A program made the translations under genes and the position numbers. Shown piece after piece: positions 1 through 13,300 of a stretch of 64,000 nt of DNA (positions within the stretch are counted from its first letter, which is position 1; the number at the start of each line of letters is the position of its first letter). Under the pieces are notes generated by a model. That model saw only the letters and a list, made by a program, of their open reading frames with translations, ran no database searches and was not told the DNA's origin. The stretch is from Apostichopus parvimensis (Eukaryota; Echinodermata; Holothuroidea; Aspidochirotida; Stichopodidae). The stretch is taken from the NCBI GenBank assembly GCA_000934455.1, contig KN884886.1, positions 15,127-79,126 of the forward strand, in the 5' to 3' direction.

Positions 1-3000
1 GGGGGGGGGGAGGAGGGGGTTTCATGGGATGGGCGGAGGCTATAAGTTGTGGAAGGGGATGAGTGGGGAGCTATCGGAATAACTGGTGGTGGGATTAACG
101 AAGCAGTCGATTTCATGTAATAATAGTTTATTATCGACTGCACTGTAGACTGTAGTCCTAATGTGCGAGTGGAGATGTCTGGTAAACTCACAACAACCCC
201 AGCCATGCACCCCGCTCTTTCAGGTCATCTTTTTGTTTTCATTAGTTTATGAGATATACATCTTATTGGCCTTTTAACAGCCGAATATGACCCGTGCATG
301 TCAGACCCTCCTCCATTTTGATGATCATCGATTGTATAAGTTTAGAGCGTTTTGTACCTAACACACTTCGTGTTGCTCTAACATTGTGATCATGTACATG
401 TTTGTATGTATGTATAAGTATGTAGGCTATTTTCCAATGCTTTGATTTATAACAAAATCCATTGGCAATAACCACTTATAATCCTAGTCACATGTTTTAT
501 GCGCATTATGCTTGACATCATAAAAGGTTCCACTAATTCATGTGAACGACCCATGATCCGTCTTGGTATAAATCAGAGCATATAACCGCCGGTGATATTC
601 GCCATAAAATGCATGAAATGATTAACTGAATTCGTTATCACCAATGAACGGACGAATATTTCTGACACCGCTGGGTCTAATGGAGCTGTAAGCGAACCCT
701 AGAAATCCCCCCTTGTAGCATTTCGTACCGTCGACATCTATCAGAACGACACAAAACGTCCAAATAAATTCTTTATGTGTTTGTACATTTTCGATTGGCA
801 TACCGACACGACTTTGAGGTATAAATTTCAACACCGTACTCTAATCCTTTCGCCGTCTGTATACCTTGGTTTCTATACGCTACTTTTAGCTTTGTTAAGC
901 TCTTCTCCGGCTTTCGATCTATTCAGGTTCCCCAAGTAAGACGTTGGATGGTAAGAGATGCCCGCAAGTCCTAATTATCTAGAAAAAGCACAAAAATAAA
1001 AAAAAAATTGAAATGAAATCGCAAGTGATATTTTAGTGCATTTATATATCAGATATGACGTAGCTATCGGCAGTTTTGCTCTGATTTTCTTTTCTTGCGT
1101 GACTCATGAAAGTGAAAAGAAGAAGGATTCTTTGTGAGCTATATATAAACACCCTATAGACGGCCAAATCTGACAATGTTCTGTACATGCATTATTACAT
1201 ATATACAAAAATCTAGACATTCAACGGTGTTTATGTTTATAAAGAGTGAAGGAACAGTTCTAGCCAACTACAACAGGGAAATGGGCATCTGGTCAGATCA
1301 TATGTGTACACGTGATACTATATAGCCGTATGCATTACCACCAATGTATGCCTATATATGCTCCCTCGGTGGTACATTACTCGAAAAGAATTGTTTTGGT
1401 CAACCAGTCCGATCCCAGATTTAAGTAGTATATATAGTAGACATTGCATGTACTCGAATATAATTCCGTCTACAGATGGATTTGTAGGCCCAAACAGAAT
1501 GTAGCGCTCACTGCTATATATGGCAAGCTCTGACACATTACAAATGTCTTTGTCCAGCTGTACAGCTTCCCTCATTGCTCTGTAAGTCTGTTTAGTGATA
1601 AGCCTTGTGCGAATATTTTATGGCGTTGACTGGGTATGACGTCATGCTTCATATGGCGATTCAGATTCTCGGTATCATGGTCATCAAAACCAAAAAACCT
1701 CCTTTCCCTTGAAAGTTCATCGACCGTGATGAGTAATATATTTATTATAAAAAAAATAATTGTGAACGCCCTTGTATATTGAAACACGTTAAAAAAAATG
1801 TACATTACTCATGTAGTTGATAGATAATGAAACAATCGGTTTTATATTTATATATCATCTATGTTATAAGGAGAATGTTTAACCAAAAGAATTTAGTTTC
1901 GAAACTGTCCAATCCAATGTGTGCACCATGCTCCTCCACATGTTTGGGCGCTGTGTGGGCTAACTTGGATGACCACAAGACTGATAATGGATCACATCCA
2001 GTCACCCATAAACCATCATTATAAATTTAAAGATACCATTTCAGCCCCCTGCTGTGTGTATGTCCCCGTGATCAACATGCCAAAATATCAATATCATTAT
2101 GTTCATCTAGACGAATATGTTGTACTCAATTTGGTATTTTGACTCAGATAGGAGACAATTCTTTGGGATAAATTCTTTCTGAACCGTCAAGGGATAGAAA
2201 CTTACCACATTTAGTTTGCATTCGATTTAGCATCGTAGCAATACAAGACGGCATGTTCAAGCGTTCGCGACCATAGACAAGATTACAAGAAGTTACGTAT
2301 GTTTAGAATACACAGGTTAATATAGTATACTCCTTGTTTATCATTTCCTCGTTACAATATTTTGTTAACACGACATACACAGTAGATAGAGGATTTACAC
2401 ACTACACAACAACCCTTTCCAATCCATCTACTACGCGGCCTATAAATTTTTAGAAGCCTCTTCAATCCGATCCAAATGTAGCAATTGTAGTGTGTTCGAG
2501 TTATGCGCAAGTGCAAACTGACGAAAGTGAAGAAAACTACACTAAAACAAATGGTCATTCCTGAATATTTCTGGCAGACTTACAAGCATTAAAAAAACAC
2601 TTCTTTTGTTTGTTTGTTATCTACATGTTTTATTGGCTATTGCACCCCCCTCCACCGACCCCAACACAATGCTGATTAGCTTATGCACACCCCGTGACTA
2701 AGAGCATCTCCCTCAACCAATATTTTGAATAACAAAATTGACAAGTTGATCCGCGAGGAAAATACTTTTAAGAGAACGGTAGCAAACTTTTTGGAGTGAA
2801 TAAATTTAAGATAATTTGTTTCCATATACGATATTTATGTATTGATGTTACAACTTAGGGTAAATTTCCCTCAGGTCTTTGTTCCTGTTTCCCCCCTCGG
2901 TAGACGTAGCCACCAGCCCCCAAATCGAATTAAAAGCAACCTATATAGGCCTATGTGTACCTATTTTCAGTACCATCATGATGAAGAAAACGCGATATTT

Positions 3001-6000
3001 TTTTCTCACTTTATTAGCTTCCTGCTGTGAATGTAATACCTGTTCGGCCTGTAAGCTAATTACATAATAGGTATAGATGCGTACCGTTGTGTTATCTCAT
3101 TGCAGTAGGTCGGACTCTGAGTCCCCATTGCGCAAAGTTACCTCAACAAGCCATGGTGCAACAAAGGCATACGGCATCGCGAGTTAGTAGATCATATATT
3201 GCTAGTTTTCACTGGTGGTTTCGGCATGAAAAATATCGTCGTCCTCGTACATGAAGACGATGACAATCGATGGCATTACCTTTATTATGGTATAAGATGA
3301 CACATCCAAATTGGTCCTATAATTTCACTGTGATCTTGATTCACTATTTGTTGTTGGTCCTTATGCACCTTAAAATATTTGCATCAGTTTTCGTCTTTGA
3401 AGCGGCTGTTAGATCTTAATCTTCCATATATTTTTCACCAAATGAAAACTACGTATTTTTTCATTTTTTCCCCCATCTATTTTCATTCAGTTATATTCGT
3501 CACAGAACGTGTCATATTATATTGGATATGACTAACTTTTCAGTAAATTAACTCGGCCGATTAACTGAGTTAATTGACTTGAAAACACAAGTTTACAATT
3601 TGAGTTTTTGATAAACTCTGTTTTTACCTCGAAACACTGAGTTTTTCGCTCGAACAATGGAGTTACTCGGCGATAAACTAATTTTCGTAATATTGCTCAT
3701 TAGGCACGACATATACGCGCTTCAGTGGACACTTACAATTTATACTTGTAAAACTTGATAAGCTTTTTTTTCTCATTTTGTCGAGTCATTTAAGCACAGT
3801 ATATCTATGTGCTACCAAGATATCTATTTCCAGTACTAACAAAGATGATTGATTAAATAGAGGACAGCGAAACAAATCAAACAAGACCAATACTTTATTT
3901 TGGTGAAAATCGGATATATTGATAAGAACATATACAGTATTTATGATACATGGCAGTGATTGAACAAAACAAAAACAAAGGGAAATTAACTGGCAATTTT
4001 GGAATAACCGATCAAAACACAAAACAGTCAACATGATGGAAACACAGAATCAAAACAAGTTATGTAAGACATATTGTTAACAATAAACAAGAAAAACATC
4101 ATTTCATGGAAGAAATAACTGAAATTTGTACTGAAACATAACATTGTTACTTCAAACTAATGTTTTTTCGGCTTTTGAAATTTGAAACATTGTCAAAGTA
4201 CTTATATTTGTACTTAAAAGCAATGATAGCCTATTACACATACAACGACTTGTCTTCTTTTTGAAGAACTCACAAGATTGTTAACATAGTTAGGTTGATA
4301 GTGTCTTCATTACATATCCTGTTAGGATAGGTAAATAATTTTACCTTTAAAGCTTGATTGTGAGCAGTACCAATGAGAAGAAATGAACAAGGAATCGATA
4401 AATTGTTAAGGCTGTCACTTAAGTTAATAATTACAAGTACTTTAGGCTATGACAGATTTTGAAAATCTGGGACTTGCAAATTATAAAAAGAGAGCCCCAA
4501 AACAACCTGGAAAGGTAAGCCGAAAATCCCGCCAAACAAAATGGGGGAAGAAAACGAAGGTCCAACCTCAAGCAAAAAGCCTGAAAACTGAAAAAAGAAG
4601 TCAAAAAAAGCAAAAAAGTGGGGAAAGTTTGGTTTAAAACAAAGGTTGAAACCTTTTCCGGGGCAATGCAAAATGAAAATTCCTCAAAAAAAAAAAAAAA
4701 AAAAAAACGGTCAACAAACCGCAAGGAAAAGGGGAAAACAAAAGCCAACGGGGGAAAACAACAATTGGCCAAAAAAAATAAAGGCGAAAAGCCTAAGAAA
4801 AAAACAACAACTTTGCAAAAACTTTGGTGGAATGATGAACATGATTAAAAAAATGTGACTACAATTGCACAAAGCAAGATATTCTCCCACTTACAGATGA
4901 CACTAGTGGTTTTGTTACGGTGTATAGTAATAATCACCTGCAAGTAAGAAATGGTTAAAATACCATTTTTCTTGAGAGAGTATTCACAGTTTGAAGGTGA
5001 GCCACTGCTACACATCATGAGCCACATGTTTACAAAGAACTATGATGGCAATTATTAAAGATAAAATTGTGCATTTATGACTCATTATCTTGGAAATTAA
5101 ACTGCTTTATTTCCAATCCATCTATCAATTTGAAAGCATCAAGCTTCAATTGTATCTTCTCCCAGGAATGACAAACATGAAGAAACTCCTTTAAAAAAGT
5201 AACACCTTTACAAAAGTTTATGAAAGACCTAAAACACTTATGGTTTAACAATTTGAAATCTTGAGAACATAAATAGTAATGCTGTAAGTCCAGTAATGCC
5301 ATATGCAAAAAAAATAACCGTGGCATGTTTGAACCTAAAAATAGAAAAGTGAAATATATTCTATGCATGCTGTGCATCTGTATTACAGTTACTAAAGTTA
5401 ACAAAAACATTGATACAACTTTAAAAGAAACAACATTTCATTATATGTGAGAACATGATTAAGTTTCTAACAATTAGTTAAAGCAAGACATGAGCTTAAT
5501 CTTAAACAAATTATCATTTGTTCACGCCATCGTTTAACCCAAGTACAAAAAGTATGTATTTTTAAGAGCTGTTCAAGCTCCAAAAACTGTGTGGCTACTG
5601 GCACATTGGATGGGGTTGACAAGGGACAAGGGGGTTAACTCAGCGCCTTAAAGTGGTCTGAGCCTGAAAAGAAACGGAACAGTGCACACAGCAATTTTCC
5701 TCTCAAATGCGACAGGTTCAATATCATCAAGTAGATGTAGAAACCATCTCATTGGGCTAGTGTAGTCTCGCTATGTCTCCCTTTGCTCGATTTTAAGATC
5801 CCATTAGATCCATGATCCCGTGGCCAATACATCAATAGTAAGCTGCTGACTAGTTGGTGCTTTCACATCAAGTGAACTCATGACTTACTTGGATTCACAA
5901 GGATCATACAACAGAGATATTAGGGCTTATTTTGGTAATTTCTGCTGAAGTTTTTCAAATGCCTTCTGTTTTTATCTTGAAATACAATTTGACCGATGTA

Positions 6001-7019
6001 TCAGGAAACATACAATAATTCTGAGAAGTTTTCTTCTTTTGTTAAATGTGTATCATGATGTCGATGCACATCAAAATGTACATTCAAAAATGTCTTCAAA
6101 ACCTGGTTTTATCTTCTGAGTTTAAGCCTTTAATTTCCAACAAAGAATCTGTAATTCTCTGGTCTGTCCTTCCGACCTTTCTTGGATCATGTTTTTAATA
6201 AGGTACTGTTCAAAAAAGTGACAATTTTTTTAATGTCTTTCTTAAATATCATATAAACTTTGAATTTATTTTCCAATATTTTTCCCCTTCCTTTCTTTGC
6301 AGGCCTTTTGCTTTCAACGATCCTGCTTTCCAGGTCAAATGGAAGTATAAGTTTCTGAAACATAAAATGTCATGTAAGTACAAACCCTTTGAAGTAGTTT
6401 TCTTTGCTACAACATAGTGGTGTTACGAGACATGCAATGTTGTAACGTACCCAACAGAACTACAATTAAGCATATATTATAACTCACTTTGCAAGCTCAC
6501 TTAAGTTTAGTGCTGTTTTCAAAGTCACCAGTGACAGTGTCTCTTTAAAGAACCCTCTTCTCAAATCCTCTCCAAATAAACAACATTGGCACAAGCGGTG
6601 TTTTCCTTTCTTTCTGCCATATGTCAAAGTTTTTTGTTATTTGTGAGGAATGTTACACTGCTAATATAAAATCTTTATAAATACATATTTACTTCATAAA
6701 TATTTCTCTGTCTCTCTTGCCATTCTTCTCTTCTACGGTCCATGCCCCTGTCCATCAAAGTTCATTTGGCATACTTCATCATATCTTAGGTCAGCATGAA
6801 CAATATTTTCCAAACTATGCGGAAGATTGTTTCAGCTCATTCCTTAAATAGTAATATAACCTTTGACCCTGTTCCTTTTACACTTCTCCACAAATTTCTC
6901 TTGGAGCCTGTGGAAAAGTTCCGTTCATTGATCAACTTCTGCTCCTGCGGTTGTAAAAAAAAGCTTTTTAACACTTAGGCAAGCTTTCTCGTAAGTTCCT
7001 CATACATGACCTTTAACCC
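1..7019. other. 3' flank of METRN; no recognised gene
   Basis: It contains the METRN 3' UTR (extent unknown) and AT-rich DNA. Three minus-strand frames (622-834, 1318-1575, 1572-1805) look less random than most; the last opens with a hydrophobic segment. I recognise no family. About 4480-4850 is nearly T-free and homopolymer rich. Confidence 0.6.
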
Positions 7020-7354
7020 TCATCTCCTCCTAGAGTATTCCATGACCTGACTGAGGTCACATTCATTGAGTCCAGCTAAGGTCATCTCGACAAACCATCT
7101 CCTCGCTTGTTGGAATCTGACCATACAGCCGGCTTTGGCCTCACCGAGTCCAATGCCTCCAGTGATGAGATAGCTGCTGTGGTCTTTAGTGGTCATGCAT
7201 TGTAGCGGTCGAATGATGACTCCCCTGTAGTGGTTGTTTCTGGCCGGTAAGAAGATGCTGTCTGTCTGTCTGTATATGTGGCTGGCTAATACGTCGATGT
7301 AGTTCTGGCTAGTCATCACATCTGGTGTGATATCCAAAAGTCTGCCTTTAATCA
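7020..7354 (-). CDS. METRN: METRN terminal coding exon (NTR-like C-terminal part)
   Basis: The acceptor is TTAACAG at 7355; the exon begins with the last two bases of a Val codon, completing SDFVIKG. It includes IIRPLQC, ITGGIGLGEAKAGCMVRFQQARRW and LNECDL (pieces of one continuous frame), which match IRTPLRC, GWSRFGEARLGCAPRFQEFRR and PCEV of human METRN. The stop is TGA at 7022-7020. A possible AATAAA lies near 6265 on this strand; the true 3' end is not established. Confidence 0.92.
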
Positions 7355-10300
7355 CTGTTAACCAAGTAGAAAAGACTGTGTTAACCACTGTCATAAAGAA
7401 AACGCATGACCGTGAGGTAGGTCGGTGAAATTGTTACTTACTTGTAGACAAATGGGAAGGTACATGAAGTTGTAGAGTTGAGACAGACATGAACTGTAAA
7501 TATTGCCATTTTAATTATTTATCCTTTTTTGTTTGGGTTTGTCCTCACACTTTATTTTGTATTAGTTGCAAACTTTGGATTATTTCCAACCAAGCCTTGC
7601 AATTTTCACAAATAGCTGGAAACCCCCTCCCCCAACCCCTGCAATCTACAGTTAGTAAAAAGCTCTTATTTTTGGTGAGTTATTAACTGTCTAAGTGTAA
7701 ATGAAGGGAACTTTGCACACAAAGTTAAGGTACTACTTTATGGTTATTCCATTTATGCAGTTATGGAGTCTGTTAAACCCTTAATTCTGATCATTTCAGG
7801 GAAATGCTTAGCAAATATTTGCTCCTTTAGCAAACATAATTTATGTGCTATAACAATGTCATCTAATCTATACCTTCTCAAATTTAGAGAGAGAACACTT
7901 TCTTCAGCCTCTACCTTCTTCCCCTGAATATAAAGTCACTGACATGTCAGTCACATGTAACTATGTAGGTAGCTGGCCTCCTACATAGTCAGGCAGGCTT
8001 CTATGAACCTTTTTTGCATTCTTTCCATACATGTACAGTAGTTTACAACGGTTCTACAAAAACTAACCAAAATTCTTACCGAAATCACTCGCACAATATT
8101 CTCTGACGAGCTCTGTAGCATTGCACTTTCTACAATCTGCAAGAGGGGGACAAAGAAGAAACAGAAAAGAAAACATGATTATACAATTTGTGGCTTTATA
8201 GACCCGGCAAAAGAGAAATAACAATTAATCACAGATGCGCATAGTCAGGTTCAACCTCTTTCAAACTGTCCATGCCAATCACATCTCAGATTCTTTCTTT
8301 GACAAGCAATTGCCAATCACATCAATTGATTTGCTCTGATAATAGAAGTTATTCCCTAATTGCAAGCCAAGTCCTCATGACATGTGTGTCAGGAAATCCA
8401 GCACTGGTATTTTTAAAGCGGTGTAGTAGAGGATGTGTACGACCTGTTGAGTTTTAGGATGGAGGATTCACATGAAGAAAATCTTGTCACGTGTCTTCCA
8501 GCCGTTTTGTGGTACTGAACTTGTGTTAGACAAGACGGCATGGGGTGTGTCAGCAGTATAACAGTTGGGTGTATAGAGAGTGAATTGTAAGTTGGTTGAG
8601 TACAGACAGGGGAGGGAGAGAGGAGGGCATGGTTTCATGTTATAGAGAACCCATGACATCATGAGATGGTGTCAGGATGATTTGATAATGAAATCCATGA
8701 CTAATAACCTCAGGAAGTTGGGAACTGAGAAAAGGTAAAGCTTAAGTACTACTGGTCTAGTACACACAGCTGTTGAAAATTTCTCTTGCCTTTTGCACTT
8801 GTTCTTGTCTACAGTTGATATGCAGTACAATAACTCATGCACTTTGTATGCCCTCTACTCAACAAATTATGCAACAAGATGAGGAGACAGTGCTAGTGAG
8901 GAGGAAAACGAGAGAACGAGGGGAAGAAGTGGATAACATCGAGATGGAATCTATGCCATTGAGATGGAATCTACGCCATTTTTGCACAGATGGATAGAAG
9001 AAGCAACATCGCTGGACTACTGTAAGTGAGTGATTACGAGGCAACAGTGTCAATTTCATAACAGTCATCTTTGCTCTTAGCTTTGGTACCTAAACAGATC
9101 ATTCGTTAGTAACATTGATATGTAAAATGATAGTAAAATGTCCTGGAGCAAATCCAGCCTTGTATTAACCAGCCTCTACAGAGAATGGTGGCATCTATTT
9201 CATACAAATAACAGAACAATTTGATGTGCTCTTCCAGCTGCAAAATATGAAATAAATTAAGGAACATTGCTAATACCCTGGGCATATTCCTGTAACTTTC
9301 CAAAGCAAATAGACAAGAGATACATTTCCTGTGCAAAATTTAAGGAGATTAGCATCACAATAAAGCAGAAAAAGGAAGCCCCTACTAGGTCGTTTTCCTT
9401 CCTTCATAGGAAATGCTTAACATTTTGTCGGAAGTCCAAACCAGGAGTGGGTAGAGTATGTTCTCATGTATTAATAGTACAGTCCTTGGAAGTCATTGAC
9501 ATCAGAGCTGCAAAACTCACATGTGATGCTCTTTCCTAATCTTGGACAAGGATTTGAAAATCAGGTCCAATCACTACAAACTGTATATATTTCTTTAACC
9601 CTCCAACAGGTCTGCACACCTCTGTGGCCTTCTTTAATACTGGCTAGGAATCTCAAAAGAGTTTTACTCAAAATAGTGATGAGTGATAAGTGTCTGGAAC
9701 TGGAAGAAGAATTTGAGGAATCTGGATGTTTTTTACAGAAGATTCTAATCTTGTAAGGTTTGTTTTCATAATTGCATGCTGCCTGCCTTCCTGCAGTAGG
9801 AATTCTTTGCCTTAAAGATCATCTATGGTTTTATTTAGAAATATCCAGGATCAAGGTATAATGTGTTATGGGGGGGGGGGGGGGGCACATGTAGCACTTA
9901 CAGGAAAATGCAAGGACAAACACACACCCCCAAATTAACTGGTTTCAATATAAATTTGCAAATGATGATACGCACCTCCGTCATCTAAACGTATGAAATT
10001 TAATCTACCTACAGTAGCTAACGAAAATTGGTAACATTTTAGTACTGCATCCCCATTTCATTTCTGGATCAGCCCTCATATTCTCTTCCATTCAGAAGAC
10101 TTAAGAATTATGATGTATGTTCGGTAGAATCTTGTTGGATTTAAATCTTCTTTGAGGATATGTGTAGACATAGCAGTGTGACCATCACCGACTAATTCAA
10201 TCACTTTGTAAGGTACCTATAAGGAGTTACTGCAAGTAATCACAGTGTGGTAGCTATGGCAGGACATGAATCTTATCCAAATAGTTATGTAACGATTTGC

Positions 10301-13300
10301 TGTAACCTGGTAGCTCCTAGATAAAGCATACTGATACCATCCCATACTGTACAGTACCATACCATAACACACCTTACCAAATACTGTATCATAACATGTT
10401 ATAATGCTAGTCTTAATATACTTGCTGTACTACACCATAAACAAATTAGAGGCAAATAAAACACCATTTGAATCATAACTTTGTTTATAACATGTTATAA
10501 TGCTAGTCTTAATATACTTAGAGGCAAATGAAACACCAAATCATAATTTTGTTTGTGACATTTTACTCCCTTGAGATGACAGCAGTCTTAACTATTATAC
10601 TAAACAAGCTGCTTACTGTAGTGGAGAGCATACATGTCCTCCACCAAAAAAGTATGGATGTTCTGTACATTGACAGAACAATAAAAAACACTGGATTAGT
10701 CCAACATAGACCACTATTCAGATGTAGCCCTCTTCACACCCTTACACTGTAAACTCTGCTGACATGAGCTATCATTGATCAAGTACCAGGCCAGTCCTGC
10801 TGCTATATGCAGTAGTATACAATGTAAACACAACTCAAACAAACTTGACCACTATGCAAAGCCTGAGGACAATTCCCCTGACTTCCTGTGAATCAGTGAA
10901 CAGAATGTTTATTAAGTCCAATCCTATGATGCCCGCCCAGATACTTGCCTAAGTTAGCACTTGTTTCTACAGAGTGCTTTTCAAACAGTTTTGGCCAGCT
11001 TGACCTGGTCACTCTTGCCATTTCCCATAAACTCTTGAATCCTAAACATATCTGTTCCTTACCTATTGCCCTTTGGGCAAAGGTTCCTGCCATAACAACT
11101 CTTACCATCTGTACACAGGGTTTTTCTGTACACAACCTGTATCAGTTTAGATCTGCCCCATTCTAAGGAGAAGTTAAAACTTATCATCACCCCAGATTGT
11201 TGGCATTTCAGGTCAAGAAACCTTTTCACCTCCATTCCCAAATCAGACAAGCTGAGTTCTAACAATTTTGAAGGAATAAATTTGTGTATATGCAAGTTTT
11301 CAAATAATGCTTAGAAAATACATTCCTGTATAGTAGCCCACAATGAGACATGAAAAATCAATTGCTGAATCAAACGTTGAACATACGAAACCAGAATGCA
11401 AATATGCATTGAGGATTTGATGGCTTCATTACACTAGTCTTCTGCTTGTTCACCAGAAATAGCTCTTACAAAGTATATGTCCTAAATCACTATTTTGATG
11501 TGCAATTTACACTATGGCATGATAATCACAGGTCAGTAGTCTACTGTACTGGCAAGACAAACCTCCACCAAAAACAATAGGGGTTTTGTACTCAATGTGA
11601 CGCATCCACATACCAAGTATGAGAAGTATCCATGATTCCTACCTTAAGATATTGTAATTTAAATGCTGGGGGTCACACACACCAATATATACACACACCA
11701 TCATGACTGCATTGGTTCCGATTCTCATATGAAACCAAGTCAAAATAAAATAATTTATTTCTAATATGCTTCACTCAAATCAGTAGTAAGTAACATTGTG
11801 AAGAACCTGCGGAAGACTGCAAGGTAGGGTGGGGGGGGGGGAATAAAGGAGATAAGGGAGGAGAGGGGTGAGTAGTGAGGGAGGAGAGGGCGTGAAGAGA
11901 GGGGTGAGTAGTGAGGGAAGGGAGTGGTGAGGGAACATGAGGACAGTGCTAAATGTTATCAGAGTGTTCGAGGCAGTGCGGTGGAAAAACCGGTAAGGTA
12001 AGAACGGAAGCGAACTAAGAGTTGAATTAACTGGCTTTTTCTAGATATACTTAGCTATTGCTACATTGATGCAACATACCAACCATTCACTTTGTGCGAG
12101 TAGAGTCAGTAGGGGTTAGCCCTGCACTGCACACGCAATAAATTAAATCCCACCGTCACTAACAGTCGACAGAATATCACTGATTTAATGTACATACTGT
12201 AGGTGAATTAATGTAGGCCTACTTGGGCATATATGCTATGAAAGTTACAGAACAGTTTATTCTTCAAATTTTTCTTCTATACCATTCAGAGTTTTAGAGA
12301 GATTTATCAGTTTTCTTGCTAGACTACCAGAAAGCATTTGTAGAAAGGTCATCACAGTTGCCCTGCACAGCTGGTGCTAGTAATTGACCTACTGGTGCCT
12401 AGCTAATGATATTGACCTTTTAAGCACACTGTTGCATTGTTCTTAATGCAGCACAGAGATCACCTTGTAAGTTATGAAGTGTGTGTCATGGAGCAATTGT
12501 TTGTTTTCGAACCAATTTAACCGGTAATAGAAATATGTGACTAGAAACTTTATTACACCAGGTGTTAACACAATACAAGTTACTTTACTGATTCATAAAA
12601 TGGCTGCTTTGATTGCATGTTTGCGCTTAAGCTCAAAGTACATCAAAAGGTGAATGCAGATCTATTCAGTTTGCAAATTTTGACAGAACAGGTTTTGCAG
12701 TCCAGGCAAAATCCCTGTTTGATTGTGATACATTCTGCTTCATGTTTACCAATGTCTGACAAAGAAACAACAGATTTTACATTGAACATAGAAAGGTTAC
12801 TTATACCAGTGCTTGGTAAATGTGACAGATAATCACAGGATTTGATCTTGGCTCTTTGAGTTGTTCCACTTCCACTAATGACCCTGCTGTCATCAAATTT
12901 AAGAAGGGTGGTACCTTTGCAATGGTAAAGTTATCTGGAACTCTTTTCTGACATTCTGATACTTGACGCTATGATACATTTTCCTCAGTTGCTCTATCAA
13001 TCACATGAATTAATATATAGATATATGCACATACATACATACATGCATACATATATGCATACATATAGACATACATATATTATATATCCATACGTACATA
13101 TACATATAAACATACATACAAACAAACATACATATATAGATATATATATATATAGATATATATATTAACCACCCCCCCCATTTGTTTTCACCATAAATGG
13201 GCAGTTGAGGGGTTACTCAGAAGCTGTTTACAGCAGCTGTACAAGTTCAGTTTAAACACAACAATGAACATTGCCAGACTGTTGTCAACCTTCCAAACAA

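Noticed and set aside
4431-4858. Lys-rich and Phe-rich frames on both strands
   Set aside because: Product of A-rich low-complexity sequence.
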